DNA of 18,215 nucleotides from Campylobacterota bacterium (lineage in GTDB: Bacteria > Campylobacterota > Campylobacteria > Campylobacterales > Sulfurovaceae): assembly GCA_013153675.1 (NCBI GenBank), contig JAADEA010000062.1:1-18215 (forward strand), given 5' to 3'. The notes under the pieces are model-generated. The model was not told the DNA's origin and ran no database searches. It saw only the letters and a list, made by a program, of their open reading frames with translations. The position numbers and the translations under genes were made by a program. Below are positions 8,746-14,652 of this stretch, in pieces. Position 1 is the stretch's first letter. The number at the start of each line of letters is the position of its first letter.

Positions 8746-9543
8746 ATGAGTCACTTAAAATGGGGAGTTGATCCTGCTATTTTTCATTTAGGATCAATTG
8801 AAGTTAGATGGTATGGAGTGTTATTTGCAATAGGGCTTTTAATAGGGCTTTATATAATGGAGTATATTTTTAATAGAGAAAATGTAAAAAGAGAACTTTT
8901 AGATCCTCTATTTTTATATTTGGTAGTTGGAATTGTAGTAGGAGCAAGATTAGCCCACTGCCTTATATATGAACCTCAATATTTTCTAACTCATCCCATA
9001 GAAATCTTAAAGATATACAAAGGTGGTTTAGCAAGCCATGGAGGAATTTTAGGAGCAATTATTGCTCTTTATCTATATAGTAAAAGATATAAAATTGACT
9101 TTTTATGGCTATTTAGTAGATTAATTATTCCTATGTTTTTGCTCGCAGCATTAATTAGAATAGGAAATTTCTTTAATTCTGAGATTTTAGGTAAAGCTTC
9201 AAATCTTCCATGGGCAATTATTTTTGAAAGAGTAGATAATATACCAAGACATCCAGTAATGTTATATGAATCAATTGCCTATTTTTTAATTTTTGGTCTT
9301 TCCTTTTATCTTTATAAAAGATTAAATAGTAAAACTTTTACATATCTAATGCCACCTATTGCTCTTATATTAGGATTTTTAGCAAGATTTATTTTAGAAT
9401 TTTTTAAAGAGAAACAAGCAGACTACTCCTTAAATATTCCACTTAGTGTTGGACAGTTACTATCAATTCCTTTCTTTTTGATAGGTATTATATTTTTAAT
9501 ATGGTCAATCAAAAAGATAAAAGAAGAAAATAGTAAAGTTTGA
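8746..9543 (+). CDS. lgt: Phosphatidylglycerol-prolipoprotein diacylglyceryl transferase
   Basis: Inner-membrane enzyme that attaches diacylglycerol to the lipobox cysteine of prolipoproteins, the first step of lipoprotein maturation. The Lgt signature GGLASHGG is at about 93-100 with the essential His98. The conserved RIGNFFNSE gives Arg138 and Asn141, followed by RHPVMLYES and, near the C-terminus, the ARFILEFFKE segment matching the Arg/Glu pair of E. coli Lgt. About seven hydrophobic segments are visible. AAGGG at 8735-8739, overlapping the trpA stop, is six bases before ATG, indicating coupling to trpA. Length 265 aa is slightly short but complete. Confidence 0.96.
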   Translation: MSHLKWGVDPAIFHLGSIEVRWYGVLFAIGLLIGLYIMEYIFNRENVKRELLDPLFLYLVVGIVVGARLAHCLIYEPQYFLTHPIEILKIYKGGLASHGGILGAIIALYLYSKRYKIDFLWLFSRLIIPMFLLAALIRIGNFFNSEILGKASNLPWAIIFERVDNIPRHPVMLYESIAYFLIFGLSFYLYKRLNSKTFTYLMPPIALILGFLARFILEFFKEKQADYSLNIPLSVGQLLSIPFFLIGIIFLIWSIKKIKEENSKV

Positions 9544-9567
9544 CATTTTTTATCGCCCTGTTATAAA
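9540..9567 (+). promoter_or_regulatory. Upstream sigma70-like promoter of ssrA
   Basis: TTGACA (9540-9545) overlaps the lgt stop codon and is followed after 16 bases by TATAAA (9562-9567). It lies just upstream of, and in tandem with, a stronger promoter for the tmRNA. Confidence 0.45.
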
Positions 9568-9570
9568 TAT

Positions 9571-9599
9571 TTGACAAAATCACACATTTTTGATATAAT
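9571..9599 (+). promoter_or_regulatory. Consensus sigma70 promoter of ssrA
   Basis: A perfect TTGACA (9571-9576), exactly 17 bases, then a perfect TATAAT (9594-9599). This is the only textbook promoter in the window and fits the very high expression of tmRNA. The predicted transcript starts near 9606, leaving a 5' leader of about 38 bases to be removed by RNase P. Confidence 0.9.
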
Positions 9600-9643
9600 T
9601 TTAATCCCTTTAAGCCTCCTCAAATGCCTTTTATATTTAAAGC

Positions 9644-10012
9644 GGGGGTGACATGGCTTCGACTGGAGTAGTCGATGCCTTGTGCATGCCGCAGTGGGCT
9701 ACTGCGTTATCAAGCCCAACTAAAATAGACGCAAACAACACAGATTATCGCCCAGCTTACGCTGCTGCGTAAGTTATAACTAATTGGGCTGTCTCGGCGG
9801 GTGACGCCATCTAACCCGATTTTCCGAGGCATCACATAAAGATGGCTGGCTCTTTGGTCCGCCAAACCAAAGAGTGAGAATTATGGCTTTGCTGTGGGTA
9901 GCTTTGGGTGTTGAGCAAACCACAGCGAGATTTTATCAACACCGTCTAAGCATGTAGAGTCAAGGCGATTGGCTACTTCAGGACTGGGGTTCGATTCCCC
10001 ACACCTCCACCA
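9644..10012 (+). ncRNA. ssrA: Transfer-messenger RNA (tmRNA)
   Basis: Rescues stalled ribosomes and tags the incomplete peptide. The 5' end GGGGGTG (9644-9650) pairs fully with CACCTCC (10002-10008) to form the acceptor stem, with one G-U pair, followed by discriminator A and an encoded CCA (10010-10012). The T arm, ctggggttcgattcccca, has the TTCGA loop, and the 5' side carries the typical GACATGGCTTCGACT of the D-like region. The messenger-like part follows ATAGAC with resume codon GCA. The pseudoknot region between the tag and the tRNA-like 3' part is GC-rich compared with its surroundings. Length of the mature RNA is about 369 bases. I see no strong intrinsic terminator behind it, only a weak AAAG-tag-CTTTTTT near 10055. 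Confidence 0.97.
9731..9772 (+). other. tmRNA proteolysis-tag reading frame
   Basis: The tag frame begins at the resume codon GCA and reads ANNTDYRPAYAAA before TAA (9770-9772). It closely resembles the Helicobacter tag (NNTDYAPAYAKAA, known). It differs by Arg for Ala and by lacking the Lys near the end, so it finishes in AAA rather than KAA. Confidence 0.9.
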
Positions 10013-10065
10013 AAAAATTGTGTTTTACTTATCCAAATCAAACATATTAAAATAAAGTAGCTTTT

Positions 10066-10941
10066 TTAAATACCATATCTTTTTAAAATATCACTATATG
10101 CTTCTATTCTTCTATCTCTAAAAAATGGCCATATTCTTCTTACCTCTTTTAATCTATTAAAATCTAATTCTCCAAAGAGTATCTCTTCTTCTTCATTAGC
10201 TTTTGCAATAATTTCTCCTTGTGGTCCTGCTATAAAAGAGTTACCCCAAAATTTAATTCCATTTAATTGGTTACTTTTATCTTTTTCAAAACCACACCTA
10301 TTACAGCTTAGTAAAAATACTCCATTAGCTATCGCATGAGACCTTTGAATTGTAATCCAACTATCAAGTTGTCTATCTTTTTCTTCTTTTGTATCCTCTT
10401 CAAACCAGCCAATAGCAGTAGGATATATTAAAATTTTTGCTCCCTTTAGTGCCATAATCCTCGCAGCCTCTGGGAACCACTGATCCCAACATATTAGTAC
10501 TCCTAATCTTCCTATGGAAGTATCTATTGGCTCAAAACCTAAATCACCTGGAGTAAAATAGAATTTTTCATAAAAACCTGGATCATCTGGTATATGCATC
10601 TTCCTATATCTACCTGCAATCTTGCCATCCTTCTCAAAAACAATAGCACTATTATGATAAATTCCTATATCTCTCTCCTCAAATAAAGAAGCTATCAAAA
10701 CTATTTGATTTTCTTTTGCAACTTCACTCCAATATTTAACATCCTCTTTAAAAGAAGAGGCATATTCAAAAAAAGATGTATCTTCAAATTGACAAAAGTA
10801 CTCTTGTTGATGAAGTTCTTGAAGAACGACTAATTTAGCTCCTTTTTTTGAAGCCTCCTTTATATAATTTGTAGTAGCCTCAATCATTTTCTCCTTTGAG
10901 CCTTTAAATGATTGCTGAATTAAAGCAACTTTTAAACCCAT
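10066..10941 (-). CDS. aguB: N-carbamoylputrescine amidase
   Basis: Nitrilase-superfamily hydrolase that converts N-carbamoylputrescine to putrescine, CO2 and ammonia. The catalytic triad is visible as Glu42 (VLQELHQ), Lys114 (YRKMHIP) and Cys151 (LICWDQWFPE). The CWDQWFPE motif, the DDPGFYEKFYFTPGD segment and the IWPFFRDRRIEAY ending point to AguB rather than to other amidases. The start is ATG 10941 (291 aa), preceded by AAGAGGT. The frame stays open to 10986, but that extension lies across the predicted -10 box and is not family-like. The partner enzyme agmatine deiminase (aguA) is about 2 kb away on the same strand. Together they make putrescine from agmatine. Confidence 0.94.
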   Translation of the reverse strand: MGLKVALIQQSFKGSKEKMIEATTNYIKEASKKGAKLVVLQELHQQEYFCQFEDTSFFEYASSFKEDVKYWSEVAKENQIVLIASLFEERDIGIYHNSAIVFEKDGKIAGRYRKMHIPDDPGFYEKFYFTPGDLGFEPIDTSIGRLGVLICWDQWFPEAARIMALKGAKILIYPTAIGWFEEDTKEEKDRQLDSWITIQRSHAIANGVFLLSCNRCGFEKDKSNQLNGIKFWGNSFIAGPQGEIIAKANEEEEILFGELDFNRLKEVRRIWPFFRDRRIEAYSDILKRYGI

Positions 10942-10968
10942 TTTACTACCTCTTAATAATTTTTGATG

Positions 10969-10974
10969 ATTATA
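10969..10974 (-). promoter_or_regulatory. -10 box for aguB
   Basis: TATAAT on the minus strand, 27 bases before ATG 10941, giving a leader of about 21 bases with a good ribosome site. Its position inside the upstream open frame argues for the shorter aguB start. Confidence 0.55.
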
Positions 10975-11059
10975 ACAAATTGACATAAAAATAGAATATG
11001 AACAAGTGTTAAGTTGGTAATTTTATTAAAAAATATATTATTTGGCATATTATTTAATA

Positions 11060-11086
11060 TTGAACTAAGAAAGAAAAGATTATAAT
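11060..11086 (+). promoter_or_regulatory. Promoter of the small secreted-protein gene
   Basis: TATAAT (11081-11086) with TTGAAC (11060-11065) 15 bases upstream, a slightly short spacing. It predicts transcription starting near 11093, about 42 bases before the ATG at 11135. Confidence 0.5.
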
Positions 11087-11093
11087 TTACATA

Positions 11094-11108
11094 TTCCATA
11101 ATATGGAA
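11094..11108 (+). promoter_or_regulatory. Operator-like inverted repeat at the transcription start
   Basis: TTCCAT-AAT-ATGGAA is a perfect 6-bp inverted repeat with a 3-base centre, placed at the predicted +1. Binding there would block transcription. Its core CCATAATATGG recurs with one change before the CAP-domain gene at 11551-11561. Confidence 0.4.
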
Positions 11109-11134
11109 AATCTTAAAAGGAATAGGAGGAGGAG

Positions 11135-11365
11135 ATGAAAAGATTTTTAGCTCTTTTAATTCTATGTCAATCTTTTATTTTTGCACAAAGCAATTTTATG
11201 GTTTTGTTTAGAAAAGGAGTAGCAACTATTGATCCTGAAGTAGTAGTTTTTGAAAAAGCAAAAAATGTAAAAAAAAGCAAAACATCACAAAAGTTAACAA
11301 AAAAGTGTGAAAAAAATAAAAAAAATGACATATTTTATTTTTCTTTCAGCAAAGATATATTATAG
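11135..11365 (+). CDS. Small secreted lysine-rich protein, possibly a truncated gene
   Basis: A 76-aa frame with a strong ribosome site (AGGAGGAGG just upstream) and its own promoter, so it is probably translated. The first 18 or so residues form a clear signal peptide (MKRFLALLILCQSFIFAQS). The next 25 residues look like ordinary folded-protein sequence (VLFRKGVATIDPEVVVFEK). After that comes a low-complexity Lys- and Asn-rich run in poly-A DNA and an unconvincing end (FYFSFSKDIL). The front faintly recalls exported proteins starting with an LKGxATV strand (FecR-like), but I do not recognise the family. The tail reads into the structured DNA patch at 11348-11429, so this may be the 5' remnant of a longer gene broken by insertion or frameshift. 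Confidence 0.5.
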   Translation: MKRFLALLILCQSFIFAQSNFMVLFRKGVATIDPEVVVFEKAKNVKKSKTSQKLTKKCEKNKKNDIFYFSFSKDIL

Positions 11366-11429
11366 TTTTAATGCTTCTTATGAAGCCGCGTCTCACTTTG
11401 CTTCAAGAAAGGGGCGAAAGCCTCTTTCT
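11348..11429. other. Hairpin-rich, GC-richer patch of unknown function
   Basis: Three nested or adjacent stems lie in otherwise very AT-rich DNA. AGCAAAG (11348-11354) pairs with CTTTGCT (11396-11402). GCTTC-ttat-GAAGC (11373-11386) sits inside that. AGAAAGGGGC-gaaa-GCCTCTTTCT (11406-11429) forms a 10-bp stem with one G-U pair and a GNRA tetraloop. The region from 11366 to 11619 holds no gene that I can support. Candidates are a dispersed REP/MITE-like repeat, a small RNA, or a 3'-UTR structure. A loose inverted repeat TGACAT (11326-11331) / ATGTCA (11483-11488) flanks it. Confidence 0.5.
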
Positions 11430-11550
11430 ACCCATTTCAAGCCTCTAATCTTAAATTTTTTGAAATATTCTTCATACAAAAAATGTCAAAATGTAATATA
11501 AAAACTTCTCATCTTCAAAACATTTTTTTAACATAAAAAATAAAATATTG

Positions 11551-11561
11551 CCATAAAATGG
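11551..11561 (+). promoter_or_regulatory. Second CCATAAWATGG site, before the CAP-domain gene
   Basis: CCATAAAATGG differs by a single central base from the core at 11096-11106. It lies around -44 to -34 relative to the predicted start of the CAP-domain gene, overlapping the -35 region. A shared regulator for both genes is an inference. Confidence 0.3.
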
Positions 11562-11582
11562 TGTTATTTTTTTTAAAATAGT

Positions 11583-11588
11583 TATACT
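11583..11588 (+). promoter_or_regulatory. Probable -10 box for the CAP-domain gene
   Basis: TATACT in agttatactactc, 31 bases before the ATG at 11620. There is no good -35; the preceding DNA is T-rich. Confidence 0.4.
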
Positions 11589-11619
11589 ACTCTTAGAATT
11601 TCATTTAAGTGAGTGAAAG

Positions 11620-12315
11620 ATGAAAAAAAGAGTAGATTTCATAAAAAAAATTACACCATTAGTTATTATTGCACTTGCCATAGCTGGAAATGGATGTAAA
11701 GAGGTTAGTTACAAAAGAGCAGCTCATAGAATGCACAAATCAACCTCTTCTCAAAGTGGAAATTTTATTATAAAACATATAGAGAGTGAAAGTGAAAAGA
11801 ATGGAATTTGGGTAAATAATGATATTGCTGGCGAGCCATCATTTGAAGTAAGTAGCAATCTCTCAAGGGCTGCAATGCTTCAAGCCATAAATGAGATTAG
11901 AAGCCATCCTCAATATTGTGGAGGACCAGCTCCTGCTTTGAGATGGAATAGCTCTCTTGAAGCAGCATCAAAAGAGCACTCTAAAGATATGGCTATAAAT
12001 AACTTTTTAAGCCATCAAGGAAGTAATACAAATTGGGATATTACAGCCAAAGCCTTAAGAATTAGTAGAGGAAGCTATTTTTATGAAAGAGCACAATATC
12101 ATGGATATAGACCTAAAATGGTAGGAGAGACAGTAGCAAGAGTTAATATTAGAGGTAGAGGCTCTTGGCCTCATGCCCTAAAAGTATTAATGAGAAGCCC
12201 AAAACATTGTAAAGTTATAATGAATCCAAAATTTACTGAAGTAGGTATGGCAGAAGGTGTTACTATAAATGGAAAAACATATTGGACTATTACTTTTGGA
12301 CGACCAATGAGATAG
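11620..12315 (+). CDS. Exported CAP-domain (SCP/PR-1/YkwD-like) protein
   Basis: 231 aa. A basic N-terminus and hydrophobic segment (LVIIALAIAGNGC) form a signal sequence; the cysteine at 26 has a poor lipobox, so lipidation is uncertain. A linker of about 50 residues precedes the CAP domain (about 82-231). CAP features in order: NEIRSHPQYCGG, LRWNSSLEAASKEHSKDM with His120, FLSHQGSNTNW, VGETVAR with Glu170, LMRSPKHCKVIMNPKFTEVGMA with His196, and the final YWTITFGRP strand. Cys100 and Cys197 could form a disulfide in the periplasm. CAP proteins are extracytoplasmic; those studied bind lipids or act on envelope components, and the role in bacteria is mostly unknown. The ribosome site is weak. 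Its neighbours on the same strand are a small secreted protein and a host-attachment-like protein. Confidence 0.85.
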   Translation: MKKRVDFIKKITPLVIIALAIAGNGCKEVSYKRAAHRMHKSTSSQSGNFIIKHIESESEKNGIWVNNDIAGEPSFEVSSNLSRAAMLQAINEIRSHPQYCGGPAPALRWNSSLEAASKEHSKDMAINNFLSHQGSNTNWDITAKALRISRGSYFYERAQYHGYRPKMVGETVARVNIRGRGSWPHALKVLMRSPKHCKVIMNPKFTEVGMAEGVTINGKTYWTITFGRPMR

Positions 12316-12350
12316 CAATATAGGTTGCAAAATAGTAAAAATTTATATAC

Positions 12351-12356
12351 TATAAT
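12351..12356 (+). promoter_or_regulatory. -10 box for the host-attachment-like gene
   Basis: TATAAT in tactataataag, 35 bases before ATG 12391, predicting a leader of about 28 bases. There is no good -35 at normal spacing; TTGCAA at 12325 is 20 bases away. Confidence 0.45.
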
Positions 12357-12390
12357 AAGTTTAAAAGTAATTGGAAAAAAAGGAGTTATT

Positions 12391-12888
12391 ATGCCAAAAT
12401 CTCTAATAGATTCCATAATAGTTGTAGGAGATTTAGGAGAAATCAAAATTTACAGAGTAAAAGAGGAGCTTGCAATATCACTAAAAGATGATGCACAAGT
12501 AAGTCATAAACATCACAAAGGAAAGTTAATTGAAAGATTAACGCTAAATCTAATTAAAGCAGCAGATTTTATTGATGCTCATAAAAAAATTAGTGAAGAG
12601 GTTACAGATAAAGTAGGACATTTTGAAGGAAGATTTGGAGGAGAGAGTGGAGAGCCTCACAATTTAAAATTAGAAATTGAAAGAAGAGTAATTAAAGAAG
12701 AAGCAAAATTTATAAATCAAACCCTTCTTGAAAATGACTTTAAAAAATGGCATCTTGCTTTTCCAAAAGAGCACTATAAAGAGTTAATTGACCATTTAGA
12801 TTATCGCCTAAAAGATAAATTGGATAAAGTAGTTCCAGAGGATTTAACAAAGATGAAAGAGGATAAAGTTTTATCCTACTTTAGTTAA
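12391..12888 (+). CDS. Host-attachment-family protein (PF10116-like, baeRF fold)
   Basis: 165 aa, soluble, no signal peptide. I chose ATG 12391 because AAGGAG stands five bases before it; the frame is open further up but has no ribosome site there. The architecture matches small proteins annotated as required for attachment to host cells, related to the bacterial eRF1-like (baeRF) domains. It opens with a strand, IIVVGDLGEIKIYRV. A middle GRFGGESGEPHNLK block follows, then a helix EERRVIKEEAKFI-like in composition, and finally WHLAFPKEHYKELIDHL with LDKVVPEDLTKM, which parallels the family's closing LxxxLxKDLTxL pattern. The family name comes from an Agrobacterium phenotype; a cytoplasmic RNA- or ribosome-related role is at least as likely for this fold. 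Its stop is two bases from the stop of convergent aguA. Confidence 0.55.
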   Translation: MPKSLIDSIIVVGDLGEIKIYRVKEELAISLKDDAQVSHKHHKGKLIERLTLNLIKAADFIDAHKKISEEVTDKVGHFEGRFGGESGEPHNLKLEIERRVIKEEAKFINQTLLENDFKKWHLAFPKEHYKELIDHLDYRLKDKLDKVVPEDLTKMKEDKVLSYFS

Positions 12889-12890
12889 TT

Positions 12891-13892
12891 TTAAAAGGCA
12901 AGATTCATTGTAGAACAATGGATCGAGCCACCTTCTTCAATAAGTGTAAGAGCATTAAGAGGAATAATCTCATATCCTTTAAATATCTCTCTAAAAATAT
13001 TAATAGCCTCTTTATCTTTAGGGGAATTATAGGTAGGTAGAATAACAGATGAATTAGTAATTAAAAAGTTTATATAAGAAGCAGGCAATCTTTTATTATC
13101 TTTATATTTAGCTTCTGGAATATTAAGAGGAATTAGATTATAAGCTTTTCCATCTCTTTGCTTAAATAGTTTTAACTCTTTTTCCAACTCTTTAAAATAA
13201 TAATAGTGCTCATCTTCCCTATCTTGAGTGGATATATATACAATTGTATCTTTAGAGACAAATCTTGCTAACATATCTATATGTCCATCTGTATCATCAC
13301 CAGCTAAATAGCTATTTTCAATCCATAAAAATCTATCAACTCCAAGCTTTTTAGATAAAAACTCTTCTATCTCCTTTTGATTCATATGAGGATTTCTATT
13401 TTTATTTAATAAAACACTCTTTGTAGTAAGCAAGCTTCCCTCCCCATCGCAATCAATGGCACCACCTTCTAATATAAAATCTATACTCTCTAATGAAGTA
13501 TCCTCAAAAATTCCCTTTTTATATAAAAATTTATTTACCAAATTATCTAAAGTAGCATCAAATTTTCCGCCCCATCCATTAAATTGAAAATCTAAAAGCT
13601 TAGCTTTTTTATTCTCTTCAATAGAAATTGGTCCATAATCTCTCGTCCATGTATCATTATAGTTAGCCTCTATAAATATTAAATTATTTTTTGTACAAAA
13701 AAGTCCATCAAGCTCCTCTTTATTCTCACATAAAATATACACTTTCTGAGAATAGGCAATGGCTTGAGTCAATTTTACAAAAGTAGAAAGAGCCCTTTTA
13801 AAAGAACCATTTTTTGCCCAATCACTTCTACTATGAGGAAATGCTACTAATACCCCTTTTTGCTTTTCCCATTCAGCTTTCAAACGTCTCAT
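12891..13892 (-). CDS. aguA: Agmatine deiminase
   Basis: Converts agmatine to N-carbamoylputrescine and ammonia; a pentein-fold enzyme. The signatures are TWTRDYGP (residues 81-88), EGGAIDCDG (142-150), the catalytic His204 in DGHIDMLARF, and the nucleophile Cys326 in GGSIHCSTMN near the C-terminus. At 333 aa it is slightly shorter than typical (about 345-370) but has all active-site blocks. AAAGGG lies nine to ten bases upstream of the ATG. Its product is the substrate of AguB, encoded about 2 kb downstream in the same direction. The intervening genes are on the other strand, so the pair cannot form a simple operon. Confidence 0.96.
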   Translation of the reverse strand: MRRLKAEWEKQKGVLVAFPHSRSDWAKNGSFKRALSTFVKLTQAIAYSQKVYILCENKEELDGLFCTKNNLIFIEANYNDTWTRDYGPISIEENKKAKLLDFQFNGWGGKFDATLDNLVNKFLYKKGIFEDTSLESIDFILEGGAIDCDGEGSLLTTKSVLLNKNRNPHMNQKEIEEFLSKKLGVDRFLWIENSYLAGDDTDGHIDMLARFVSKDTIVYISTQDREDEHYYYFKELEKELKLFKQRDGKAYNLIPLNIPEAKYKDNKRLPASYINFLITNSSVILPTYNSPKDKEAINIFREIFKGYEIIPLNALTLIEEGGSIHCSTMNLAF

Positions 13893-13970
13893 AAAATCAT
13901 CCCTTTAAAATAAATATTTAAAAATATAAGATTTTTACACTTTTTAAATATTTTTTAATATATAAAAAGC

Positions 13971-13976
13971 TAAAAT
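13971..13976 (+). promoter_or_regulatory. Probable -10 box for the beta-barrel protein gene
   Basis: TAAAAT in agctaaaatcatc, behind long T/A tracts (13930-13969) that may act as an UP element. It predicts a leader of about 60 bases containing the hairpin at 13997-14019. Confidence 0.4.
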
Positions 13977-13996
13977 CATCTTGTGGGTCTTCCTTG

Positions 13997-14019
13997 ATCT
14001 TCCCTTTTTTGGGGAAGAT
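13997..14019 (+). promoter_or_regulatory. 5'-UTR hairpin before the beta-barrel gene
   Basis: ATCTTCCC (13997-14004) pairs perfectly with GGGAAGAT (14012-14019) around a seven-base T-rich loop. It is not followed by a T run, so it is not an intrinsic terminator. It lies near the predicted 5' end of the message, 13 bases before the AAGGAG ribosome site, and may stabilise the mRNA or regulate translation. The upstream copy of TCTTCC (13990-13995) could offer an alternative pairing partner. Confidence 0.45.
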
Positions 14020-14043
14020 ATAGAATTATAACAAGGAGTTACT

Positions 14044-14652
14044 ATGAAAAAGTTAGGAGCCGCAATAGCAGTTGCAATAGCCGCCGCAATGCCTATATTT
14101 GCTGGTAAAAATGTAGCTCCTGTTCCACAAGAGGCTCCTCCAATAAAGATTCCATCAATTACTCCCCTTGGACTTTATGGAGGAATAGGAGCTACATGGA
14201 CTAAAGCTGAATGTGAATGTGACGAATTAGAAGGATCAAATGGTCCTATTAGAAGAAAAGTTACAAATAAAATGGGTGGATTAAACTTTATCGCCGGATA
14301 TGAGTTTAATGAATATATAGGAGCAGAAGCAAGAGTTATTACCAATTTTTATGAAGATGATGGCGCTAAATTGACACATTATGGAGTATATCTAAAGCCC
14401 ACTATGCCCGTTAATGACAATTTAGACCTATATGGATTGGTAGGATATGGACATACTACATGTGATACACACGATCTACCTAATAATGGCTTTGCATGGG
14501 GAGTTGGAAGCGAAGTATTTTTTGGAGAAAAAGTAAACGGTAAAAAAAGAGGAGTAGGATTATATGCTGAATATCAGCGCCCTATTGATAAAAAAGAAGA
14601 TGCCACTTTTAAGACCCACATGATCAATGCCGGAGTGAAATATCATTTTTAA
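14044..14652 (+). CDS. Small outer-membrane beta-barrel protein
   Basis: 202 aa. A signal peptide (MKKLGAAIAVAIAAAMPIFA) is followed by a proline-rich linker. The rest is a series of amphipathic strands consistent with an eight-stranded OmpA/OmpX-like barrel (PF13505-type): LYGGIGATW, GGLNFIAGYEF, IGAEARVIT, THYGVYLKP, LDLYGLVGYG, FAWGVGSEVFF, GVGLYAEYQ and INAGVKYHF. It ends with the C-terminal phenylalanine recognised by the BAM complex. Cysteines at about 57, 59 and 140 could make one disulfide with a loop. An excellent AAGGAG is five bases before ATG. The long leader with hairpin suggests post-transcriptional control. Function beyond membrane structure cannot be assigned. Its stop overlaps that of the convergent small gene by four bases. 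Confidence 0.8.
   Translation: MKKLGAAIAVAIAAAMPIFAGKNVAPVPQEAPPIKIPSITPLGLYGGIGATWTKAECECDELEGSNGPIRRKVTNKMGGLNFIAGYEFNEYIGAEARVITNFYEDDGAKLTHYGVYLKPTMPVNDNLDLYGLVGYGHTTCDTHDLPNNGFAWGVGSEVFFGEKVNGKKRGVGLYAEYQRPIDKKEDATFKTHMINAGVKYHF

Noticed and set aside
10013..10065. Intrinsic terminator after the tmRNA
   Set aside because: Only a 4-bp AAAG-tag-CTTT stem with a T run was found; too weak to list as a terminator.
10942..10986. Fifteen-codon N-terminal extension of aguB
   Set aside because: It contains the predicted aguB -10 box, has no ribosome site and is not part of the nitrilase fold; ATG 10941 has AAGAGGT.
11348..11429. c-di-GMP or other known riboswitch in the hairpin patch
   Set aside because: The GNRA-capped stem is suggestive, but the conserved core bases of riboswitch classes that I can recall are absent, and no gene with a fitting role follows closely.
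11307..11501. A 64-codon plus-strand frame and a 22-codon frame (from ATG 11380) across the hairpin patch
   Set aside because: Neither has a ribosome site. Their codons are dictated by the inverted repeats, and the sequence looks like chance protein, so I treat the region as a structure rather than a gene.
12171..12446. Minus-strand frame across the end of the CAP-domain gene
   Set aside because: It is antisense to a well-supported CAP domain and to the start of the next gene, with low-complexity hydrophobic composition and no ribosome site.
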